A DNA stretch of 12,289 nucleotides from NCBI GenBank assembly GCA_949747725.1, contig CATKFJ010000213.1, positions 1 through 12,289 on the forward strand, written 5' to 3'. Below, one piece after another: positions 6,638 to 12,289 of this stretch. The notes beneath the pieces were generated by a model, which was not told where the DNA came from, did not search any database, and saw only the letters and a list, made by a program, of their open reading frames with translations. Every line of letters starts with the position of its first letter. Position 1 is the first letter of the stretch. The position numbers were made by a program, and so were the translations under genes. This stretch comes from an uncultured bacterium (GTDB lineage: Bacteria > Bacillota > Clostridia > Christensenellales > Pumilibacteraceae).

Positions 6638-9298
6638 TTACCTTACTTCGAATTCAACAGCGTCGCCGTTTGTCGAACCATCGGCATTATACAACTGCTT
6701 GGCGCCTTTGCCGTTGTCGTTCGGCGTAAATGTATAATAAGCGCCGTCGGCAAGAGTTACCTTGAGAGTGCTACCGGTGGTAACGTTTCTACCCAAAACA
6801 AGCTGAGTGATCGTATCGGGGTCTTCCGATGTATGATTGAGCTTACTCGTGATTTGCGCTTTTGTAACTCCGACTCCGTCGTTCACCACAACTCTACCCA
6901 TAAGGAAATGGACGTCATCGCCGGCTGATGCGTTACTATGCGGTATGTCGGCATCTTCCATGCGTCTGTCGGCTATAATGTTTACTTTGCTGACGGTATT
7001 GCCGTATATGTTATAAACCGTGCTCGCAGTTACCCACTGTATAGTTCCGCAAAGTCCGCCTAACTGATATACGCCTCTGATCTCGACATTGTTTACTACG
7101 GAATTCAGTAAATAATTGGACGGCTTTTCGCTTGCCAAAAATCCGACTATACCGCCCACCTGTCTACCCTCTACATAATTCGTAGCCGTTTTAAGCGCCG
7201 ATATATCAAACTTAACGTTCATAACGCTACAGCTGTAAAAATCACTGCCGTTTGCGTAGCCGACAATGCCGCCCACATACTTGCCGCCGGCAAAATCCAT
7301 TTGACTGTTGCGCACCGTCAAACGCTCGAACCGACTGCCCAAAGACGCTTTGCCGACAAAAAAGCCTATATCTTCGGCATAGCCCTTTTTATACGTGTTC
7401 GCATTTCCGCATACAGACGCTCTCGCAAGCGTTATATCACGCAATATTCCGCCTTTATCCGTTTGTGAGCTATAAGCGACGTAGCCGACTAATCCGATAG
7501 AATAATTAAGCGTATCGTCTATCTTGAATTTCAAGTCGTATATAGTATAACGCCGCCCGTCGAAAATACCTGCAAAATATCCCTCGCCGTTTTGTTTTGC
7601 GTCTTCCGCGGTGTCGTAATACGGATGGTCGCTGCTCAACGTTCTGTCCCAGCAGATCGGGGTAAAGTAATACGGCGCATCCTCTTTATCGAGCGCGCTC
7701 ATATATATATCGGAAGTCAAAGTTATATTACCGTTCCAATGCCCGTACGCAGGATAACCGTAGTGCGCCATATCATTGCTCGTCCAAAGCGCGTTATTGG
7801 TAACGAACGATACAAAATCCAAACCGGCGGCGCTGCCGACGTTAAAGTCTGTCATAGGTCCGACATTCGCAAACTGCACATCGGCGGCGACACCGTCTTT
7901 CTGTTTAAAAACGGGATTTACGCCGAACGTAGCGTTAATGTCGGCATGGTAAGTCATTTCGCGATCGTCGCGGAACAAACCTACGGTAAACCGCGCCGTC
8001 GGACGAACTTGGAGATCGGGTTTGGTGCGCAATACGGTAGCCGCCTCGAACACACCGCCGTAAACGTTTATTTCGCCGCCGGCAACATTTATATATAGAG
8101 CGATGTTCGACGCGCCGTAAGTTCCGCCCACGGTATTTGCCGCACCGTTAAGGTATACGCCTATCGCCGCACCGCGACTTTCCGTCTGTTCTACCTGACA
8201 ATCCATAAGAGTTGCAGTAGCGCCTACAACTGCGATGCCGCCGTAAGCCGAAGTAAGCTCGACGTTTTCAAAAGTAGTTTGGGCATAAATATTTTCAAGT
8301 ACAAACGCGTAATAATAATTATCCGTCAGAGAAACAAGCTCGCCTGTGGGTACGGTAATGCCCGTTTTACCTGCGACGATTTTGCCGTTCTTTATCTTAA
8401 TATCGCCGGCTATTTTATCGGCTTTCAGTATCTGAACGCCGCCCGTAAGGGTTTTGCCGTTTAGGTCTATTTCGAAATCGCGCGAAACGGCGAGAGGTTT
8501 TGTAAGCGTTATATCATTTGCCAAACGCATTCCGCGGCAGTTATCCGTATCTTCTATAACTTCAAAGATATCGGCTTCCGTCGCAACATCGCGCAATGCA
8601 CGCAACACCGTCACGTCGTACTCGCCCTTAAGCTCGGCGTAGTTATCCGTAGCGGCAACGGTAGCCACGCAGTGATAAGAGCCTGCCGGAGTAGCGGCGT
8701 TCATTTCCACTTGCGATCCGCCGTGAGGGTACGTATATACGTATTCGACGTCACCGAACTTTGCTTGTCCCGATTCGTATGAGGTCGCGCCGAAATCCAA
8801 TGTAATGTCATGCGGAGTTTCTATCCAAGCGTTATCGGCCTTGCTTATTTCCCACTCGTAAACCACGTCAGTCACAGTTTTGTCTACAGCCCATTTGCCG
8901 TCTTGAACGTCAATGGAAACGGTTATCGAATATTTGCCTACGTTTACGGCTGTTTGCGTTATAGTTCTTTTATTCGCCGATACCGTTACGTCCGCACCGT
9001 TCCCTACCGCGCTTATTTTGCCCGCGCTGAGAGCGGGAACGTTAAGCACAAGTTGTTTTTCCGTGCCGTCATAAACCACCGAACGTTTATCTCCTGTCTT
9101 AACGGTACCGTCGGGATAATCGGCAAACGGTTGCGACACAAGAATTTCTGACACAGGAGAATCGGAAGGAGTCCCCGTATTTCCGTTGACTTTGTCCGCC
9201 ACGACGAAAGTTATCGTCATGCCGAGCGCGAATACCAATACCGCTATCACTATGCCGAGTATCAGGCGCGCCGCGCTTTTGGTCATTGTTTTTGCCAT
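6638..9298 (-). CDS. Membrane-anchored beta-helix surface protein, 886 aa
   Basis: The N-terminus has a basic cap and one strong transmembrane segment (about 12-34) without a clear signal peptidase site, so it probably stays anchored with the rest outside. Residues about 70-235 look like two Ig-like or MBG-type beta domains: VVYDGTEKQL near 75, then VNVGKYSITVSI and PAGSYHCVATVAATDNY. Residues about 255-420 are rich in short beta strands and Asn/Gly turns, such as IDLNGKTLTGG, as in right-handed parallel beta-helices. Residues about 570-755 hold GLUG-like repeats: FAGIFDGRRYTIYDL, VGGIVGYANGS, VGGIVGF and LGGLCG. No sortase motif, catalytic residues or S-layer domain are seen. The start at 9298 is supported by GGAAGG inside the end of the upstream gene, whose stop is only 3 nt away, so translation is probably coupled. 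A terminator follows at 6584-6616. It is likely an adhesin or carbohydrate-contacting surface protein; ligand and function are unknown. Confidence 0.85.
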   Translation of the reverse strand: MAKTMTKSAARLILGIVIAVLVFALGMTITFVVADKVNGNTGTPSDSPVSEILVSQPFADYPDGTVKTGDKRSVVYDGTEKQLVLNVPALSAGKISAVGNGADVTVSANKRTITQTAVNVGKYSITVSIDVQDGKWAVDKTVTDVVYEWEISKADNAWIETPHDITLDFGATSYESGQAKFGDVEYVYTYPHGGSQVEMNAATPAGSYHCVATVAATDNYAELKGEYDVTVLRALRDVATEADIFEVIEDTDNCRGMRLANDITLTKPLAVSRDFEIDLNGKTLTGGVQILKADKIAGDIKIKNGKIVAGKTGITVPTGELVSLTDNYYYAFVLENIYAQTTFENVELTSAYGGIAVVGATATLMDCQVEQTESRGAAIGVYLNGAANTVGGTYGASNIALYINVAGGEINVYGGVFEAATVLRTKPDLQVRPTARFTVGLFRDDREMTYHADINATFGVNPVFKQKDGVAADVQFANVGPMTDFNVGSAAGLDFVSFVTNNALWTSNDMAHYGYPAYGHWNGNITLTSDIYMSALDKEDAPYYFTPICWDRTLSSDHPYYDTAEDAKQNGEGYFAGIFDGRRYTIYDLKFKIDDTLNYSIGLVGYVAYSSQTDKGGILRDITLARASVCGNANTYKKGYAEDIGFFVGKASLGSRFERLTVRNSQMDFAGGKYVGGIVGYANGSDFYSCSVMNVKFDISALKTATNYVEGRQVGGIVGFLASEKPSNYLLNSVVNNVEIRGVYQLGGLCGTIQWVTASTVYNIYGNTVSKVNIIADRRMEDADIPHSNASAGDDVHFLMGRVVVNDGVGVTKAQITSKLNHTSEDPDTITQLVLGRNVTTGSTLKVTLADGAYYTFTPNDNGKGAKQLYNADGSTNGDAVEFEVR

Positions 9299-9301
9299 TT
9301 T

Positions 9302-10360
9302 TTATTTACCTTCCTTTTCGGATATTTTTTGTTTTTCGCGTTGTTTCGCCTGCTTGGCTTTTTGCTTTGCCATTCTTGTTTCGTACTTCTCTTTCTTTAC
9401 TTTTATCTTTTCTTTCCGCGCTTCATAGCCCACGCCCTTGGCGTCGATAATATTATGTTCTATCGCCTTATCGCACCATTCGAGCGCTTCGTCGTATCTT
9501 TTCTGCGCCACGCACATCACTGCCAACTTCTTAAGCGGCGGCAACGCTTTCCCTTCGATCTCGCCCGTGCTTATCCAATACTCGGTATCCTGCTTGCACA
9601 GCTTCTCGCATTTTCCGAGCGTGTTTTCTTCCTTGCGCCGTGCGTAGTACGCCGCTATCATCTTGCGCATCGCTTTCGATCTTTCTTTGTCCGTTTCTAT
9701 GTACTTCGCGTTTCGCTTATACAGCATTTCGGTTACCGCTATCGGTATCCGCTTTGCGTACTTTGCGCTCGATCTGAAAAAGTCCGTTACAAATTCTTTC
9801 TCGCTCGTATACTGCGATACGGGTTCTTTTACTCGCGTACTGAGTTCTTCCGCATTATTCAACACGATTTGTTCGAACAGCTCTTTATCTTGACCGTCGA
9901 GCTTTTCGAGATACTTTTGTATAAAGCTCGGATATTCCTCTTCCGTTTCTTCTACTACCGACGCCGCCTGTTCTTCGGCAGGGGTTTCTTCTATTATCCC
10001 TTCGCGCTCGACTTCTTTTTCTTCCGACACTTCCGACTTCTCATCGTTTTCGGCGGTTTGTTCTTCGCGTTGCGGTTGCTGTTCTTGCGCAACGTTTTGT
10101 TGCTCGGCTTCAACGTCTTGCTCTTCCGCTTGCTCCTCGTATTCCCGTTCCGTTTCGTCCGTTTGTGCCGTTTCTTCGGGCTGTTCCGTTTCTTCGTCGG
10201 GCGCGGTCTCTTGCGCCGGCGCCGTCGCTCGTTCTTCTTCGAGCGCTCGACGATAAAGCAATACGGTTATTAGCAATATAAGCGCGGTGACGACTACCGT
10301 CACCGCTATTCCCGTCATGCGTATAGCATTCGCCGTCATTGCGGCTATTATACTCATCAT
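9302..10360 (-). CDS. Single-pass membrane protein with acidic stalk and basic tail, 352 aa
   Basis: Residues about 13-36 form one transmembrane helix. A long Glu/Gln-rich, low-complexity stretch follows (about 41-142) and is probably disordered. A mostly helical domain comes next (about 143-312), with a TPR-like helix pair at about 274-303 (LKKLAVMCVAQKRYDEALEW). The end is a strongly basic Lys/Arg/Gln tail (about 313-352). I do not recognise a family. Topology is uncertain; the basic tail would favour a cytoplasmic C-terminus. The start at 10360 is preferred over an in-frame GTG at 10387 because AGAGG lies about 9 nt upstream; an ATG at 10357 is also possible. The gene begins an operon with the 886-aa surface protein, whose ribosome binding site it contains, and is read from a promoter at 10469-10499 through a structured leader. 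It may act as a scaffold or assembly partner for the surface protein, by context only. Confidence 0.85.
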   Translation of the reverse strand: MMSIIAAMTANAIRMTGIAVTVVVTALILLITVLLYRRALEEERATAPAQETAPDEETEQPEETAQTDETEREYEEQAEEQDVEAEQQNVAQEQQPQREEQTAENDEKSEVSEEKEVEREGIIEETPAEEQAASVVEETEEEYPSFIQKYLEKLDGQDKELFEQIVLNNAEELSTRVKEPVSQYTSEKEFVTDFFRSSAKYAKRIPIAVTEMLYKRNAKYIETDKERSKAMRKMIAAYYARRKEENTLGKCEKLCKQDTEYWISTGEIEGKALPPLKKLAVMCVAQKRYDEALEWCDKAIEHNIIDAKGVGYEARKEKIKVKKEKYETRMAKQKAKQAKQREKQKISEKEGK

Positions 10361-10391
10361 ATATATGTACCTCTTCTTTTTTAACACGCTT

Positions 10392-10425
10392 AAAACCGAC
10401 AGACTCCCCCCATTCCGTCGGCTTT
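10392..10425 (-). terminator. Terminator-like hairpin in the leader of the envelope operon
   Basis: In the minus-strand RNA the arms AAAGCCGAC (10425-10417) and GTCGGTTTT (10400-10392) pair over 9 bp with one G-U, around a 16-nt loop containing GGGGGG. The hairpin lies between the operon promoter and its first start codon, so it could attenuate transcription, though the U-run is only four bases. On the plus strand the stem has one A-C mismatch but is followed by a much better T-rich run (10422-10433), so it could instead stop antisense transcription. No plus-strand gene precedes it. Confidence 0.45.
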
Positions 10426-10468
10426 TTCTTTTTCTTCCTTCAAGTTCCTTGTATCTTGAATTATATAT

Positions 10469-10499
10469 ATAATAACATACCCCTCCCCCGTCCTGTCAA
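10469..10499 (-). promoter_or_regulatory. Putative promoter of the two-gene envelope operon
   Basis: On the minus strand a perfect -35 TTGACA (10499-10494) is followed by TATTAT (10474-10469). The spacing is 19 nt, or 18 nt with the overlapping TTATTA. The spacer is unusually G-rich (GGACGGGGGAGGGG). This predicts a leader of about 100 nt before the ATG at 10360. Confidence 0.6.
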
Positions 10500-10511
10500 G
10501 CGAAATAGACT

Positions 10512-10521
10512 TGTGCGCACA
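10512..10521. promoter_or_regulatory. Perfect 10-bp palindrome upstream of the envelope operon promoter
   Basis: TGTGCGCACA is self-complementary over 10 bp and lies 12 nt upstream of the TTGACA box at 10494-10499. Position and symmetry fit a site for a dimeric regulator. No regulator is identified in the window, and a 10-bp palindrome can occur by chance. Confidence 0.3.
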
Positions 10522-10540
10522 CATTATTTGCAAATTAAAT

Positions 10541-10577
10541 AAGAGATAAGACAGCGTTTACGCGAATCTTATCTCTT
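10541..10577 (-). terminator. Hairpin terminator after the gerQ-like gene
   Basis: AAGAGATAAG (10541-10550) and CTTATCTCTT (10568-10577) form a perfect 10-bp stem. The 17-nt loop contains a small GCG/CGC stem of its own. The hairpin starts 31 nt after the gerQ-like stop codon at 10609. The following minus-strand sequence is A/T-rich (ATTTAATTTG), not a pure U-run. It probably ends the cwlJ-like/gerQ-like transcript. Confidence 0.65.
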
Positions 10578-10608
10578 TATGACATTGTATCGATTATTTT
10601 TTCGTTTC

Positions 10609-10878
10609 TCAATAAAACGTGGCGAACTTGATCGAGAATAAATCTCCGAAATACAGTTTGTCGCCGTATGATAAGCCTATGTAATTATTGCCCACAAGAT
10701 AAATATCGCCGCATATAGATTTCATTGTCCCGTCGAAAAGCGACAATTCTATCTTGACGCGCTTGCCCATGTTTGCGGCAAAAAGTTGTCTCCAAGACCC
10801 GATGTTGTTTTCCGAATTGTAATCGGGCAACGGCTCGGGTATATTGATCTCCACCGGTCTGTTGTTTTCGCATTCCAT
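10609..10878 (-). CDS. GerQ-like spore coat protein, 89 aa
   Basis: The first 26 residues are polar and proline-rich. The rest (about 27-89) is a compact beta-rich domain: WRQLFAANMGKRVKIELSLF, then GDIYLVGNNYIGLS, and the end DLFSIKFATFY. From memory this pattern (a leucine/asparagine helix followed by GK, a strand, a G-x-I/L segment, and a final YLDYVTF-like strand) resembles Bacillus GerQ. GerQ is a coat protein needed to place the cortex hydrolase CwlJ; Bacillus GerQ is longer, with an extended N-terminus. The next gene upstream in the transcript encodes a CwlJ-like hydrolase, which strongly supports the reading. The start at 10878 has GGAGG at 10887-10891, 8 nt upstream. The gene follows the cwlJ-like stop by 32 nt, so both are probably one operon, ended by the hairpin at 10541-10577. 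The similarity is weak, so an unrelated small beta-barrel (LSm-like) protein remains possible. Confidence 0.65.
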   Translation of the reverse strand: MECENNRPVEINIPEPLPDYNSENNIGSWRQLFAANMGKRVKIELSLFDGTMKSICGDIYLVGNNYIGLSYGDKLYFGDLFSIKFATFY

Positions 10879-10910
10879 ATATGTAACCTCCGAAATTTTA
10901 TTAGGAAATA

Positions 10911-11321
10911 TCAGGTTAAAAAATAACTGCTCGTAGGCGAATAAAAGCAGTGGTTGCCTATGCGCGTACGTAAGTAGCCGTTATTGTTGGGGAAGTTGCT
11001 GCGGCATGTTTCTGAGTAAGGATTGAAAAACCACAGAGCGTCTGCGGTCTCGTTCAGTCTGCCGCCGTTTATCGCCCAATCGGCAATACTGTAATGGATC
11101 GATTCGGGCGCAATGTTAAACACGCTCTGCGGTTGGTTGGTCGCGCACTCGAACTGACGCGGAGCAAACACCACGTCGGTTATAGTGTTGTACCTGCCGT
11201 ACTCTCCTTTCGATTGGTTTACGCGATTCATAACGACCGACGCAACGGCGCGCATTCCGATATCGCCTTCGCCGCCCGCCTCGCATTTTATCAATCTCGC
11301 CAAAAGTTCAAGTTCATTCAT
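10911..11321 (-). CDS. CwlJ-like spore cortex cell-wall hydrolase (SleB/CwlJ family), 136 aa
   Basis: The protein is a single Hydrolase_2-type catalytic domain of about CwlJ length (about 140 aa), with no signal peptide or peptidoglycan-binding domain, as in CwlJ and unlike SleB. The family motif appears as LLARLIKCEAGGEGDIGM, with E14 at the position of the catalytic glutamate, followed by VASVVMNRV. FECA (57-60), the WFFNP strand (97-101) and the ending GNHCFYSPT (122-130) match the CwlJ C-terminus. Such enzymes degrade spore cortex peptidoglycan during germination, and in Bacillus CwlJ is triggered by Ca-dipicolinate. The reading frame is open upstream to 11468, but that stretch overlaps the divergent ABC gene and is not family-like, so the ATG at 11321 is used; no strong ribosome binding site is seen. 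The gerQ-like gene follows after 32 nt. A sporulation-type promoter was looked for and not convincingly found. Confidence 0.88.
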   Translation of the reverse strand: MNELELLARLIKCEAGGEGDIGMRAVASVVMNRVNQSKGEYGRYNTITDVVFAPRQFECATNQPQSVFNIAPESIHYSIADWAINGGRLNETADALWFFNPYSETCRSNFPNNNGYLRTRIGNHCFYSPTSSYFLT

Positions 11322-11355
11322 AACATTACTTTTTATGCGCACCTGCGCCGACATG

Positions 11356-11373
11356 TTCGAATAATTTTCGAAT
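11356..11373. promoter_or_regulatory. Two TTCGAAT direct repeats, 11 bp apart, in the divergent promoter region
   Basis: TTCGAAT occurs at 11356-11362 and 11367-11373, each containing the palindrome TTCGAA, with an 11-bp period (about one helical turn). The pair lies 14 nt upstream of the -35 of the ABC gene and about 35-50 nt upstream of the cwlJ-like start. It could be a regulator site serving either direction. Confidence 0.35.
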
Positions 11374-11387
11374 TTCGTATACGCCGC

Positions 11388-11416
11388 TTGACATAAAATC
11401 GCATAGAATATATAAT
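11388..11416 (+). promoter_or_regulatory. Perfect consensus sigma-A promoter of the ABC transporter gene
   Basis: TTGACA (11388-11393) and TATAAT (11411-11416) are both perfect and separated by the ideal 17 nt. The predicted transcription start is near 11423, only about 3 nt before an ATG at 11426 and 15 nt before an ATG at 11438. Confidence 0.88.
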
Positions 11417-11425
11417 ATCTACGAA

Positions 11426-12289
11426 ATGTTAAGGTTGATGCGATTTTTAAAAGGGCATATTCCGGCAACGATAGCCGCGCCGCTGTGCAAACTGATAGAA
11501 GCGATCGCCGAGCTTGCAGTGCCCATGATAATAAAGAGCGTTATCGACATAGGCATAGCCAATGCCGATAAATCTTACGTAATCAAATACTGCATAATAA
11601 TCGGCGCGCTTGCCATAGGCGGATTTATAATATCGGTAACGGGGCAATATCTCGCGTCCAAGGTAGCCTGGGGATTCGGGACCAAACTCCGAAACGCCGT
11701 TTTTAAGCATATAAATTCGATGTCGGTAGCGCAAAGCGACAAGATCGGCGGCTCGTCCTTGGTGACGCGCGTGACGGGCGACGTTCTGTCCTGCCAAAAC
11801 GCGCTCAATATGTTTTTAAGGCTCGTGCTTCGCATGCCGTTCGTAGTCGTCGGCGCGTTCGTCATGAGCATGATCATCGACCCCATACTGTCGCTCATGT
11901 TCCTTGCCATGACGGTGGTTCTCGGCGCGACTATAACGTGCGTGCTTCGGCTTACCATGCCGCGCGTAAAAAAAGCGCAGAAAAATCTTGACGAACTTTC
12001 GCGCGCTACAGGTCAGAGCATATCGGGCGCGCGCGTTATCCGCGCGTTTTCCAAGCAAGCCGATACGAAACGCGATTTCGACGGCGCTGCCGACGTAACG
12101 GCGCGCACCAACATAAGCGCGGCGCGCATTTCCGCCCTGCTCACTCCACTCACTTTTGCCGTAGTCAACCTTGCCATTATAGCCGTGCTGTGGTTCGGCG
12201 GCATTAAAGTGAATATAGGCGATCTCACACAAGGCGAAACGATAGCGCTTATCAACTATCTTAATCAGGCTTTTTTCGTGATAGTAAAC
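11426..12289 (+). CDS. ABC exporter half-transporter, N-terminal part (cut by window end)
   Basis: The open frame runs to the last base of the window (288 codons) without a stop. The visible part is the exporter-type (ABC_membrane) transmembrane domain. It has helices around LIEAIAELAVPMIIKSIV, CIIIGALAIGGFIISV, a paired segment MPFVVVGAFVMSMII/LSLMFLAMTVVLGA, and AVVNLAIIAVLWF near the end. The long cytoplasmic helix SGARVIRAFSKQA is typical of the family. The nucleotide-binding domain with Walker motifs must lie beyond the window. ATG 11426 (MLRLMRFLKGH) resembles the usual start of these proteins but would be nearly leaderless. ATG 11438 has AAGG at 11431-11434, very close. Such half-transporters often occur as heterodimer pairs, so a second ABC gene may follow. 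The substrate is unknown; drug or lipid export is only a family-level guess. The gene is divergent from the cwlJ-like gene. Confidence 0.93.
   Translation, partial: MLRLMRFLKGHIPATIAAPLCKLIEAIAELAVPMIIKSVIDIGIANADKSYVIKYCIIIGALAIGGFIISVTGQYLASKVAWGFGTKLRNAVFKHINSMSVAQSDKIGGSSLVTRVTGDVLSCQNALNMFLRLVLRMPFVVVGAFVMSMIIDPILSLMFLAMTVVLGATITCVLRLTMPRVKKAQKNLDELSRATGQSISGARVIRAFSKQADTKRDFDGAADVTARTNISAARISALLTPLTFAVVNLAIIAVLWFGGIKVNIGDLTQGETIALINYLNQAFFVIVN

Noticed and set aside
9329..10273. 314-codon plus-strand frame, Phe/Leu/Arg-rich, looking like a membrane protein
   Set aside because: It is the complement of the Glu/Lys-rich minus-strand gene, where GAA/GAG/AAA codons read as Phe/Leu. It is a composition artefact.
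11322..11400. Sporulation sigma (E, G or K) promoter for the cwlJ-like gene
   Set aside because: CATA-like boxes exist (for example GCATAAAAAG), but spacing and -35 elements do not fit any of the consensus patterns well.
11322..11468. N-terminal extension of the cwlJ-like frame by 49 codons
   Set aside because: It overlaps the divergent ABC promoter and gene start, has no ribosome binding site, and CwlJ proteins start near the catalytic domain.

Overview
The window looks like chromosomal DNA of a spore-forming, low-to-medium GC member of the Firmicutes, probably a gut-type clostridium. Four things suggest this: a CwlJ-like cortex hydrolase gene followed by a GerQ-like gene, a classical AC-G-G lipoprotein, purine-rich ribosome binding sites, and sigma-A-type TTGACA/TATAAT promoters. 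Isoleucine ATA codons and CGCG/GCGC words are frequent throughout. A closer placement (for example Christensenellales) would be a guess.

Layout: every gene from 11321 down to 141 is on the minus strand; one gene at the right end runs divergently on the plus strand and leaves the window. In minus-strand transcription order: a spore germination pair (cwlJ-like, gerQ-like; 11321-10609) closed by a terminator hairpin; a promoter, a structured leader and a two-gene envelope operon (a 352-aa single-pass protein with an acidic stalk, then an 886-aa anchored beta-helix surface protein; 10360-6638) closed by a strong terminator; typA/bipA with its own promoter; a tandem pair of about 98-bp repeat units with imperfect inverted ends; a small GIY-YIG nuclease gene directly behind the repeats; guaA; a 109-aa protein of unknown function; and a 604-aa lipoprotein with its own putative promoter. 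On the plus strand, an ABC exporter half-transporter starts from a perfect consensus promoter at 11388-11416.

How the genes fit together: CwlJ and GerQ are functional partners in Bacillus, where GerQ is needed to place CwlJ in the spore coat, so the tail-to-head pair makes sense as one germination unit. The 352-aa and 886-aa genes are separated by 3 nt, and the ribosome binding site of the second lies inside the end of the first, so they are probably translationally coupled and act together at the envelope. guaA and typA are housekeeping genes. The GIY-YIG gene plus repeats sits between them like a small inserted cassette.

The most unusual feature is this GIY-YIG/repeat cassette. It is a candidate for a minimal mobile or repeat-propagating system, but that is inference. 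No RNA genes, CRISPR array, integrase or transposase were seen.
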